DNA of 64,000 nucleotides from Cadophora sp. MPI-SDFR-AT-0126 (Eukaryota > Ascomycota > Leotiomycetes > Helotiales > Ploettnerulaceae): contig JAGMVK010000009.1 in the NCBI GenBank assembly GCA_020747065.1, forward strand, positions 248,001 to 312,000, in the 5' to 3' direction. Shown here piece by piece: positions 22,890 through 32,098 of the stretch. A program made the translations under genes and the position numbers. Numbering within the stretch: the first letter of the stretch is position 1; every line of letters starts with the position of its first letter. The notes beneath the pieces were generated by a model, which ran no database searches, was not told where the DNA came from, and saw only the letters and a list, made by a program, of their open reading frames with translations.

Positions 22890-23393
22890 ATGACGAACTT
22901 CCAGGCTGCTACAGCTCAGCACAAGTATTCAACTCGCAAGCAATCAACCGCACTCGGCCCTCATACCTCAGAATCAGATTCTCGCTCCCAAATCCCACCC
23001 AACGACCCAGAACCACCATCAACATTCCTTGGAGGAGCACGCGCACGATCTGTACTCTCCGACCCCATGGCTCCTGTACTCGCAGGTATCTCAATCATCG
23101 CCCTGTCACGCACCGGCACAGAGACAGAAAAAACCCTCTTAGCGCTCTGTGCTGCTATTGAGAAGGTTGAGAGGGATATGTTGGGCGAGGAGGTAGAGGG
23201 GAGAGATGGGGAAGTGGAAGGAGAGGGAAAGGGAGAGAGGAGGGATTCTATGTGTTCGAAAGTTCCGTTTGTGGAGATGCTGGTTGAGGAAGCGGGGAGG
23301 GTGGATAGAGAGAATTTGGTGGTATTATTGAGGTATATTGGGGATTTGGTGAGGGCTTTTGAGGGGGAGTTGGAGGCTTTGAGTGGACGGTGA
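22890..23393 (+). CDS. Hypothetical protein, 167 aa
   Basis: Open frame from ATG 22890 to TGA 23393. The N-terminal 60 residues are polar and Ser/Pro-rich. The C-terminal part looks helical and acidic (LLALCAAIEKVERDMLGEEVEG, VEMLVEEAGRVDRENLVVLLRYIGDLVRAF). No family recognised and no signal peptide. The helical half and the G/A-rich third-position bias suggest real coding. The N-terminus is uncertain because other frames overlap there and an upstream exon is possible. Confidence 0.4.
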   Translation: MTNFQAATAQHKYSTRKQSTALGPHTSESDSRSQIPPNDPEPPSTFLGGARARSVLSDPMAPVLAGISIIALSRTGTETEKTLLALCAAIEKVERDMLGEEVEGRDGEVEGEGKGERRDSMCSKVPFVEMLVEEAGRVDRENLVVLLRYIGDLVRAFEGELEALSGR

Positions 23394-24775
23394 TGGGTAT
23401 AGACTCGGGGTGAAAGCACTGGGTGGTCATGGGATAGTTTTGGGGAGAAGAGGCAGCTTTTGGTGGAATGATTGTCATTGGCTAGGTTGAGGGATTTCGA
23501 GGTTCCAGCTGGGGGATAATCAAAAGGCGTAGGTGTTTGGGAAATGGATTGTGCGATGGCTCTGTACTCTTAGAGTGTCAAATATGATTCGGGAGAGGTC
23601 AATTGAACAAATGGAGCCAGTTCCATTGAAGCCAGTCACATCGAATCCAGTCACATTGAAGCCATTGATTCTTCCATACGGGACACAGAGGGAGCAGCCG
23701 ATTTCTCTGTTAAAATAAAATTGCATCCTTGAGCTGCCAACGTTAGAACTAAAGTCCCCGTCAACGTCTCTGAATGTTGACCTCTAAGCGAACCAACCAA
23801 CAACATTGCCTCTCCTAAGCATCGAGCCTCTTTTCTGGACAAGAGCAATGTACTTACCCGGCGAAATCTGCCACCAGATAAAAATAATGTCTTTCCCAGA
23901 TGCCCTGTCCTGACTCAAGCACATCAGCGTCATGTGAGTCTCATTAATTCAATAGAGTTCTCCGGGATGCCGGACACTCAAAATTGATTAAATGTCCCAT
24001 TTCATCTCAGGTTAGCGCAGAGGAAATGTAGATAAACTTTCGACACATGACAATTTAGTTCATCATACAAATTATCTTCTAAGTGTCATGGTAATCGAGT
24101 TCTCCTTTGAGCATCAAGCTTCCGGACGATTGGTTTTTCGCAGGCCTGCAAAACCCTTCCACAAGTACGACATCCTGAAAACAAAATAATAATGCCTCAT
24201 TCTAGGATTTGAGTTATGTTGGGGGAAATGGGCCATTTTAAGCATTTTGATTACATGGAATATCCCGCTACAGATGACGTCTGGTTCGCTAAAGTTAAAG
24301 TATAAGCAGACATCACCTGAAATTGCTGTGCGAGAAGTAAGTTTCTCATCTCATCTTATTAACTCTCAGCGTAAGACACACGCCTTAAATGCCATTTTCT
24401 TTTCTTTTTTCCCCTTCTCATCTGGGCAGCTTCATTGGTCGGCATCAATGATGTGGACTACAAAGTTGAGTTTTCCTCAAGAGACAGGCCTCGTATATTG
24501 TGTTTGGATTGAGCAAGTGACGTGTACGGTAAAGACAGTTATTTAAAAAGACTTTTCACAGCTATGGGACCCAAGTTTACGGGCATAGACATCAATCCAA
24601 GTTCCGACAAGGACACGCTTCAATTGTATAAGTAGCCGTTAGTCGCCGAATTGTACTTCTTGCTTGTCCCAGTGTCAGCAGAGCCTCATTCCCTTTTCTC
24701 TGTAAATTTTGCGTTCATCGCTTCCACACTCCTTTATACCATCACACTCATTTGAATCAATAAACATCACAGATA
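23394..24775. other. Intergenic, promoter of the LysM gene; contains a short tandem repeat
   Basis: About 1.4 kb without a supported gene. It holds the 15-bp tandem repeat described separately at 23616-23663. A TATA-like TATAAGTA lies at 24627-24634, about 140 bp before the LysM start, so the LysM transcript may have a long leader. Confidence 0.45.
23616..23663. repeat. 15-bp tandem repeat, about 3 copies
   Basis: Units gccagttccattgaa, gccagtcacatcgaa and tccagtcacattgaa follow each other exactly every 15 bases, then a partial unit (gcc att). Copies differ at one to four positions. The repeat is small and imperfect and lies outside the called genes. Confidence 0.6.
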
Positions 24776-25594
24776 ATGCGTTCTTTCATCACCTTAGCAG
24801 CACTAGCAAGCTGCATCCTCCCAGCCCTCGCTCAAATTGGTACAGACTGCGACATCGTCGCAAACGTCACTGTCGTAGCCGGCGACACCCTCAGCAACAT
24901 CGCCACTGCCAACAACGTAACACTTGATCAAATCCTCTTCGTCAATGCTCAAATAACCAATGCAGACCTGATCCTCGTCGGCGACCTGATCGCAATCCCA
25001 GACTCGGATTGCGTCCCAGGACCAACCACAACTGAGCCGACAACACCGATTCCTTGCTCTGGCGACAAGCAGGATGCGACGTACACGGTGGTAGCTGGAG
25101 ATACACTGTCTACTATCGCAACTGACAAGTTGGGCGTGACATTGGAGGCACTACTAGCCGTCAATCCTCAAATAACCAACCCAGATCTCATCAACGTCGG
25201 CGACGTGATCAATGTCCCTGCCTGCCCTACGCCCACCTCTGCGCCAACTACATATCCAACCGAAATCACTGAAACTCCTGAAACTTTTGAAGTTACAGCC
25301 ACTTGCTCAACCGGTAATATCGCCACCTATACAGTGGTGTCTGGCGACGGACTTTTCGCCATCGCGACCGAGAAATTTGGGATCACGTTGGATGCTCTGC
25401 TGGCTGTGAATCTTGAGATTACGAACCCGGATTTGATTTTTGTGGGGCAGGTTATCAATATTCCCCTTTGTGGGAAGGTTGCTCTTGCGGTAGATGCCAG
25501 TGTGAGTGTGACGGGAAGGCGTATGGTGAGGAGTAAGAGGCGCGGGGTGGTGGCGACTGAGGGGGAAATAACCGCTGCGGCGGCTCGTTTCTAG
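24776..25594 (+). CDS. Secreted LysM protein with three LysM domains (effector-like)
   Basis: Intronless, 272 aa. Signal peptide about 1-19 (MRSFITLAALASCILPALA). Three LysM modules at about 30-75, 102-148 and 183-231, each with the pattern VVxGDxLxxIA...LxxxNxxITNxDLIxVGxxIxIP. They are separated by Thr/Pro-rich linkers and bracketed by cysteines (PCSGD, PACPT, TCSTG, PLCGK) that could form disulfides. LysM domains bind chitin. In fungal pathogens and symbionts such secreted proteins hide chitin from host receptors or protect hyphae (family knowledge, not shown here). Linkers and modules differ, so the repeats are not recent. The C-terminus has a basic SKRRG, a possible Kex2-type site. Convergent with the GH128 gene. 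Confidence 0.92.
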   Translation: MRSFITLAALASCILPALAQIGTDCDIVANVTVVAGDTLSNIATANNVTLDQILFVNAQITNADLILVGDLIAIPDSDCVPGPTTTEPTTPIPCSGDKQDATYTVVAGDTLSTIATDKLGVTLEALLAVNPQITNPDLINVGDVINVPACPTPTSAPTTYPTEITETPETFEVTATCSTGNIATYTVVSGDGLFAIATEKFGITLDALLAVNLEITNPDLIFVGQVINIPLCGKVALAVDASVSVTGRRMVRSKRRGVVATEGEITAAAARF

Positions 25595-26022
25595 ATTGTG
25601 TTGTGATGTGGCAGCTGAGACGGAGAGCAAAATGAGGGTGTAGGAAATGCAAACTCGACGGTTTGTTTGTTGTTTAGATGAGGTGAGTAGATAGGGGAGA
25701 TTTCGTGTGCTTTGTAATGTAATGTAGAGTTTGATTCTCATCGACTGTCAACTCAAGTGTCTGAAGTCATAATTTCAAGAAAATATTTCTTCCTGTGAGT
25801 CTATGAAGTGTCTGTGCATATGTTGACACAAGAAGTAGAAGTAGAGTAAATAGAAATGAAAGTGGATATCGTTGAAAGCCGTCCGTACTTGAAAAGAACA
25901 CCAAACTCCCTTGTGAAGAGTAACCCCCAGTATATAAGCCCCGCTGCACCAGTATACATTTATTTTGAGCGCCTGAAGCATCCATCTACACCCATACCCA
26001 ACCGTAGATCCGCGATTCGTGA
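25595..26022. other. 3' intergenic between convergent LysM and GH128 genes
   Basis: 428 bp, should hold both 3' UTRs and terminators. A TATA-like tatataag at 25931 has no gene placed to use it. No other feature seen. Confidence 0.4.
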
Positions 26023-27043
26023 TCAGGAGTATGTGTAGACCTTGCCGAGCGCACTTGGACTACCATTACCGTCGACGAGAGGGCCCATCGTAGATTTAGG
26101 GTCACACCAAAACCACGAGTAGCGCGCGATGTAGCTTTGTGAGTCCATCCACGGCATAATACGGCGAAGAAAGTCTGTCTTCTGAGCAGCTGTACCAGCG
26201 CCATTAAACTGTTGTTTATTAGCATCGAGATTGTCTCGCTTTGAAAGAACCACTGACCTCAGTCACCCATAGCTTGAGCTTGAGACTTCCAGTTGCTGCA
26301 TGGGCTTGCGACATATACAACTTGAACCAGCCATCGTTGGTAGCACTGTCATACCAGTGTACGGGAAGGAAATCGACTTGACAGCCGGTGCATAGGCGGA
26401 GGAACTCCTTGAGCCATGGAAGTCCGGCGGGGCCGTTTGTGACAGCAGGTGCACCGAGGTATGCTCGACTTTTGAAAGGTTGGATGTACTTCTTGTAAGC
26501 GTTGACGGCCTGTTGTGGAGACATGCATGAGCCTCCACCGCTGCATCCATCGGGCTCGTTGAAAGCGAGGATATGACGGCATCCGCGGTTGATGGCGTCG
26601 TTCACGTTTTTGACCCACTGACAATATTAGCGAGGATGTTTACAATTTCAGTGCGAAGAAATTCGTACGTTGGTTGTGTGATCAGCACCATCTCCCCAGA
26701 GCATTGGAACGAATTCGACATTCTTCGGAAAGCCAGGGTCCATGTACGAGTCCCAATTATAAGCCCATGCGATTTTGCTGCCTGCTCCTTTGAAGGTTTG
26801 GATATACTTAGAGGGGTTGTTGAAGGGCAGACCTCGCTTCAATGGACTGAGAGGGTTGTAAGGGTATGGAAGAACATAACGCGACTCTAAAGTGGAGTTG
26901 TGTTCCTCGAGCGGCTCTTCAACAAGATCCGTATGTCGTTGTTCATGGACATGTTGATGTTGATGCTGATGCGCTGCTGCAGCGACTTGCAAAGCAAGTA
27001 AGCTGGGTGCGAGTAGCAACAGAAGAGCCTTTAGCGGAGTCAT
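26023..27043 (-). CDS. Secreted glycoside hydrolase family 128 (asl1-type endo-beta-1,3-glucanase)
   Basis: Three exons (27043-26669, 26617-26258, 26208-26023; introns 51 and 49 nt) give 306 aa. Signal peptide about 1-22, then a His-rich stretch (HQHQHQHVHEQRH, residues 25-37) and a Lys-Arg at 69-70 right before the catalytic domain (GLPFNN), which suggests a propeptide removed by Kex2. The domain shows KIAWAYNWDSY, VEFVPMLWG, ILAFNEPD (acid/base Glu146), VDFLPVHWYD and LWVTEF (nucleophile Glu245, at the exon 2/3 junction), ending SWFWCDPKS and LGKVYTYS. Family members cleave beta-1,3-glucan, a fungal wall polymer. Self-wall remodelling or attack on other fungi are both possible. Confidence 0.92.
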
Positions 27044-28867
27044 TGTGAAAGCTGCACTTTTGGCTGAGTTCGATACCTTGGGAAGTACCAAGTATTTGAT
27101 CACGACTGAAATTGAGGCTTTAGATTTTGCGTTTCATAAGGCTGCATGCAAGAGGACGTGTCGACAGAACATAAATGTATCTCAATTGCCTATTGGATGT
27201 TGCAAAAAGTGTTGTGAGCTTCCAAGTGTGGATGTGGAAATTACGTGCTGGCTGAGAGTGCTGATTGGCTCACGAGCTGAGAGCCCCAAACGTCCACCAC
27301 GCTGCCGGCTCAGTCTGGGCCACAACTTCGACCACGAATAACTACGGGAAATCCCAGCAGAGCGGGATCGCTTCCGGAATGAAGGTTTGCCTGGAATCCA
27401 GGTCCAATGCAGGAACAAAAATCTTGGCAGGGCAGACGTGGGCGAATCGATGGAAAACACGACGGCTAAGAGCAAGAAAAGTATAGAAAACAAGGACACA
27501 AAATCTGCGATACCAAGAAGAAGCGGCGCAACATTATGATGTGGGATTTTCCCATTGGGGAGGTTGGTGGTCGGAATGAAGAATGCCCACTGAGGATCAC
27601 AAAATTCCAATCTTAGCGACCAAGATCCCGAGAGCAACTGATTGATGCACGGCAAAAGGGGTGCGAAGCCTTCTTCCAAACAAAAATTGAGCTTGTCTGA
27701 GAGTTTTCAAACTTGAGGGGTGGACACGCCAGGCTTTCCAAGCTGTACTTCAAATTTCTTGTCGCTCAGGACCTGAATCGTGCTGGCTTCAGCGATGCCA
27801 GACATCCGAGCACTGCAGGTACCTGGTGCTGAAGCTGAAAAGGGCCAGCCCACTCTGTGATAGAAGAGCGCGTATTCTGAGACATGGGATGAAAGAATAA
27901 GTCGAATGAAGATGAAGAAAAAATCAAGACTCGACTTATCTGGATTAATTCTGCATTGTTCCGAAGAAGCGAGGATGAGCAGAAGAGAAGAGTTGAAGAG
28001 GGACAGCCTATCTCGCTTGATTTGGCACCATAACTAAAGAGGAAAGAGGGGTAAATATCACATGATCTGCCCCCTATTCTGCCTGACCCTCTCTCCCATC
28101 ACCAATTGAGCAATCTCCTCAATCACGAGGATCCCGGAGCTTCTGTCTGAACCATCTTAGCTACTACTCCTTGACTTATGCGCCGACCGCTATAGACAAG
28201 TCAGATTCTGTGCTTGCCATTATTTATGCCTTTGTTTTCTTCGTCTCGCTTATCGGGTGTGAGCCATTTGTTTCCCTGGATATTATACCAGCCACGAAGC
28301 AGAGATGTTTCACTGTTCGTGAAGGAAGAGCCAGACTAGAAGGATGTGAAAAATTGAAGCCTGTCCATTCGAGCAATGAGTATGGTATAAGCGGACTAGG
28401 CGCAGTCTGCATGCTTTTGACAACATTGAAGCCATGCAGCTTTGTTCTGAGATTATCCTCGTCTTGAAGCTGGTGCTTGCTGGAAGTAAGTCGCTACCCG
28501 GTAGAAAGGCAGCAGCTCTATATGTCCTTTGTCGAGAAGTTTCCGTCCCCGGCTTTGGCATTTTCTCCTTTCTGTGTATTGATCATTTGCTGCACATCAT
28601 GATATCTTTCTTTGTAATTGCCGCACGTCTTTGGAGCCAAGAGAAGGTTACCTGCCTGGAGTGTGTCATTCTCTCACTGTTTTTCACCTGTCGGCATATT
28701 GCAGTGCACTGACTTTCTCATGTTCTTTGTACCGCGCCCTTCTGGCGCTCTCTAGACATGACTTCGTCATTGAGCCCCGAGGGCTATGTAATGCTCGTCG
28801 CCTCCTTCATGATCATTACTGCACTGAAACAGTCTTTACATCCGGACCTCAATTCCACACAGTGACG
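27044..28867. other. Intergenic, no supported gene
   Basis: About 1.8 kb upstream of the GH128 gene. Overlapping ORFs of up to 165 codons (27182-27679 minus, 28171-28467 plus) show no recognisable features and no consistent splicing. The region near 27044-27300 should contain the GH128 promoter. Confidence 0.4.
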
Positions 28868-29510
28868 ATGTCTTCCTCTGAGAGACCCTCTGATTTCAAC
28901 TTTACCCTTCCGTATCGCACTGCTCCAAACACTCAGCCGTCCATGCACAGTTCTACGACCGACCAACGAGATCTCGAGACACAAGGTTTATGGACGAACA
29001 AGCAATACGATGAAATTGAATGGCTGGTACAGGAGTATATCGAAATTCTGTTTGACATAACATGCTGCACTAAGAAGAAACGAGGGTTACAAAGACCAGA
29101 AAATACCCCTGGACAGTCGGCAAGCCATTCCGCTGCCCTTCAGCTTCTCAAGAGTCAAGAAAGCCCAGTCACACGCCTCGAATACAGTCAGGCGCAACAG
29201 CACGTTGATGGTCTTTGGCTTTAGCGATGGGAGCCATTATATCGATGACAACAGGTTTCATAGGGAGGGGTGTCAAGATCCAGAGCTTGATGTTGGCAGC
29301 TCGAGAGAAGGGAAACTTCGCATGATGGAGGCGCTGTTAAAGGAGGCTGAGCAGCTGGGAACGAAAGAAGTCGAGAATCTCATGAACTATCTGGTGTTTA
29401 TTCTATGGCGGATACAGCATTGTCTTACTGGTTGGAGGGAATACACCGGATGGACAGATGAGAAGTTGCAATTCGGTCCCGCCGGGGCCGGTTTTGTTCA
29501 AAGGAAATAA
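28868..29510 (+). CDS. Hypothetical gene in two frames (intron or frameshift unresolved)
   Basis: One frame opens at ATG 28868 (MSSSERPSDFNFTLPYRT) and stops at 29224. A second overlapping frame then carries on to 29510 with coding-like composition (LRMMEALLKEAEQLGTKEVENLMNYLVFILWRI, GWREYTGWTDEKLQFG). A GT-AG pair near 29155-29191 would join the frames but needs an intron of only about 37 nt, shorter than any other in this window (46 nt or more). So either the true splice is elsewhere, or this is a broken gene. I recognise no family. The first part is polar, the second helical. Confidence 0.35.
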
Positions 29511-30382
29511 GACATGTAAGACAGTTCAGGCCTCAGGAGCAGAGTTCTTTCTCTGGAATTGGATCACCAGTAGAGAAGGGGAGATGGGATATCAATGTCA
29601 GCAGTCAAGGAGGCACCGGGATCTTGACATGTCATGGAGGGCGGAGAAGTTCGATATGTTGCAAGTGGGCTTCTCAATTGACGTTTGATGCATACACAAT
29701 TCCCTTCGGAACGTTCGTGACTGAGTATTTACATTGATATATAGGTGGAGCGATCCTCGCGTAATCTTAGGCCAATCCCATCCTCAGTAGGGGAAGCTGT
29801 GCTGGCTTCTGTACGTGAGGTGAACAACATAATTAGCTTCAAAATGAAAAGAGAGCGAATATCATACTTGATTGAAGATCGGGCTTTTGTGTGGCACTCG
29901 ATTGTGTGTATGCCAGAGCCTTGTGCTGAAGCTGACTTTGTTGTCTCGTTTGCTCGACAAGATGTTGGGGGCAGTTGACTTCGTCTGCTTCAGTTTCAGG
30001 GAATTTATTCACCGATTGAGTGATAAAATACCTGGTCCCAGGTTATTAAATTGGCAAAAAACATAGTTTTTTTGTGATCTGGTCGCAATTTCGCTCTTTC
30101 CCTCTTTGTTCAGTCATAACCTTCATGGTGACTTCCTCAACTGCTGCTATTCGAAATGTAACGCATGCCGTCTACCACGGCATCCAATCCTCCTTAAATA
30201 TCATAGATCATTTTCATTTCAAACTCTCCAAGCCAAACATCCTTCAAAATATTCATACCTCATATTCCAATTATTTACAGCGGTATTCGTAGAGCGACAC
30301 AAGGAGCTCCTGGTCACGATAGCTCCACGCAGCTTTATGAGGAATCTATTCGATTCAAAAGGCTGTTATCTCCCAAACGACA
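29511..30382. other. Intergenic, no supported gene
   Basis: About 0.9 kb between two unknown plus-strand genes. Short ORFs only. Presumably the promoter of the 30383 gene. Confidence 0.4.
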
Positions 30383-31738
30383 ATGGATTCCAAACCCCTT
30401 CAACCGTCATCGAGACCAAGAAATATTCGTCGTCATTCTGCGCCCGCTCGCCACGCTCCTTTCGAGTTCTTGCCGAATCTCAACAACCTGCCCGAGATTT
30501 TTGTTCAGCCTCCCCAATCTGCGCCCGCTACCCCAGCGTATGAAGAACACGATCCCAGCTTATTGAAGCCACCGCCATTTAGGTTCTCTAGCCGAACAAA
30601 GCCACTCTTCTCACCGTCGCAGCCTAGCATATCTCTACCTCCAGTCAACTCCCATACGCTCCCAGAACAACCCGATCTCAGCCAACAGCAAATCTTTACG
30701 ATGGGTGGAGCAGTTTACTCACAGGAGATGATTCGGGATCTTGTCAGGTTGGTATTGGAAAACGCCGCAACCTTCTTCCAAGGATTCATCGATGTGAAGG
30801 TTTTGGGTCGCTTGATATCAGACTTTCAGTCTTTGGAAGCTGAATTACTGGACCTACTCAAGTTCGGGGATCCAAGGGGGTACACCACTGCATTTATGAC
30901 TGTAAACGAGAACCTGCAGCCAAAGCCACGTTCCTATGCCACGATGAAGTATACTTCTGATTTCAAGCGTGTCTTCAGAAGCATTCAAACCGACGCATCA
31001 TATGCTACTTTTCCAATATCCAATAATCTAATCATTTTCGCAAGGATTGTCAGACGCAAACTCCACACAAGGCGTGTCGGGTCACTGGAAATTGCAGAGT
31101 TACTGCTCGAACACACCGAAAACACTCAATCAGGACCAGGAGCTGTCGAAGTCAATGTCAATCCTTCAACCCTGCTGGTCATCGGGAAAGATATGCTGAA
31201 CTCCTACGTCGAGATGCTGTCGTGTACAAGGACTCCCATGGGATGGAGCGGATGGTACTCAGCGAAAAGAAACAATAGGAAGGCAAACTATGAAACGTGT
31301 CAGGCACAGGAAGATGCGATAACTCGCCGGGCTGAGGAGACAATCGAGACTGCTTCTGCGAGTTTCCAAAAAGAGGTCAGGAAGACTGACAAGGGGTTGC
31401 ACGGGCTTAATAAACCTCGAGAGCATGCCGACACTTACCCAGAGTCAGAGCCGCCAGCGGAACATTCTGCAGGAGATGATCTTGAGAAGAGCTTAGGACC
31501 CAGTGTGGAGGAGGTCAGCGAGGGATCATTGCCACATGCCACAAAGGAGGTCTTCGACGTCGACCAGAAGATCTCGATCAATGTTGTGGAAAAGGAAGCT
31601 CACATACCACAAACATCGGTGAAAGTTTGGAGAAAGAAGTTCTCCGCTGCGAATTCCCTCCTTGAGAAAAATGGAGATGAAGGTATTGCTTGGGAAGCGG
31701 ACGGAAAAGGACAGAGCGAGAATGACAAGGCTGTGTGA
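30383..31738 (+). CDS. Hypothetical protein, 451 aa
   Basis: Intronless frame starting MDSKPLQPSSRPRN. Residues 1-105 are Pro/Ser-rich and probably disordered. A folded-looking region of about 105-310 follows, with helical segments (YSQEMIRDLVRLVLENAATFFQGFIDVKVLGRLISDFQ is one long hydrophobic-polar pattern at 30713-30826; LIIFARIVRRKLHTRR) and GWSGWYSAKRNNRKAN. The rest is a charged tail with many Glu, Lys and Ser, likely coiled or disordered. No signal peptide, no membrane segment, no family I can name. Length and uninterrupted frame support a real gene. Confidence 0.6.
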   Translation: MDSKPLQPSSRPRNIRRHSAPARHAPFEFLPNLNNLPEIFVQPPQSAPATPAYEEHDPSLLKPPPFRFSSRTKPLFSPSQPSISLPPVNSHTLPEQPDLSQQQIFTMGGAVYSQEMIRDLVRLVLENAATFFQGFIDVKVLGRLISDFQSLEAELLDLLKFGDPRGYTTAFMTVNENLQPKPRSYATMKYTSDFKRVFRSIQTDASYATFPISNNLIIFARIVRRKLHTRRVGSLEIAELLLEHTENTQSGPGAVEVNVNPSTLLVIGKDMLNSYVEMLSCTRTPMGWSGWYSAKRNNRKANYETCQAQEDAITRRAEETIETASASFQKEVRKTDKGLHGLNKPREHADTYPESEPPAEHSAGDDLEKSLGPSVEEVSEGSLPHATKEVFDVDQKISINVVEKEAHIPQTSVKVWRKKFSAANSLLEKNGDEGIAWEADGKGQSENDKAV

Positions 31739-32098
31739 CCAGGAGCGGCATGAGATTTGTCTCGGCCCTGCTTTGATACGAGGCGCAGCGATATTTGTTT
31801 TCAACAGCGATAGCAAATGATTCTATTGTAAGTTATTTGTTGACATGACCATGTTGTTCGTGAAAATATTGTGGATTTAAGGAGAATCGCCTTAAAGCCA
31901 CAGGGGGCCTGGCGCCTGTAATTGTGGCACTGGCTCGTAGACGGTCCCAAATTGAAGCGACAGGGACCTCCAAGGCATAGAATACACCCTTCGATACCCG
32001 TTCTACAAAATGATGCTACGAAGAACAAGTTTTTCCACGTCAATTTTGTCAATCTAGTTTTTGCATTTCTGATGATTGCGTAAACAACAAGCCTTTAC
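31739..32098. other. Intergenic between convergent genes
   Basis: 360 bp between the ends of the 451-aa gene (plus) and the beta-propeller gene (minus). It should contain both 3' ends. Nothing else recognised. Confidence 0.4.

Noticed and set aside
27182..27679. 165-codon minus-strand ORF upstream of GH128
   Set aside because: No family resemblance and no signs of splicing; probably promoter DNA.
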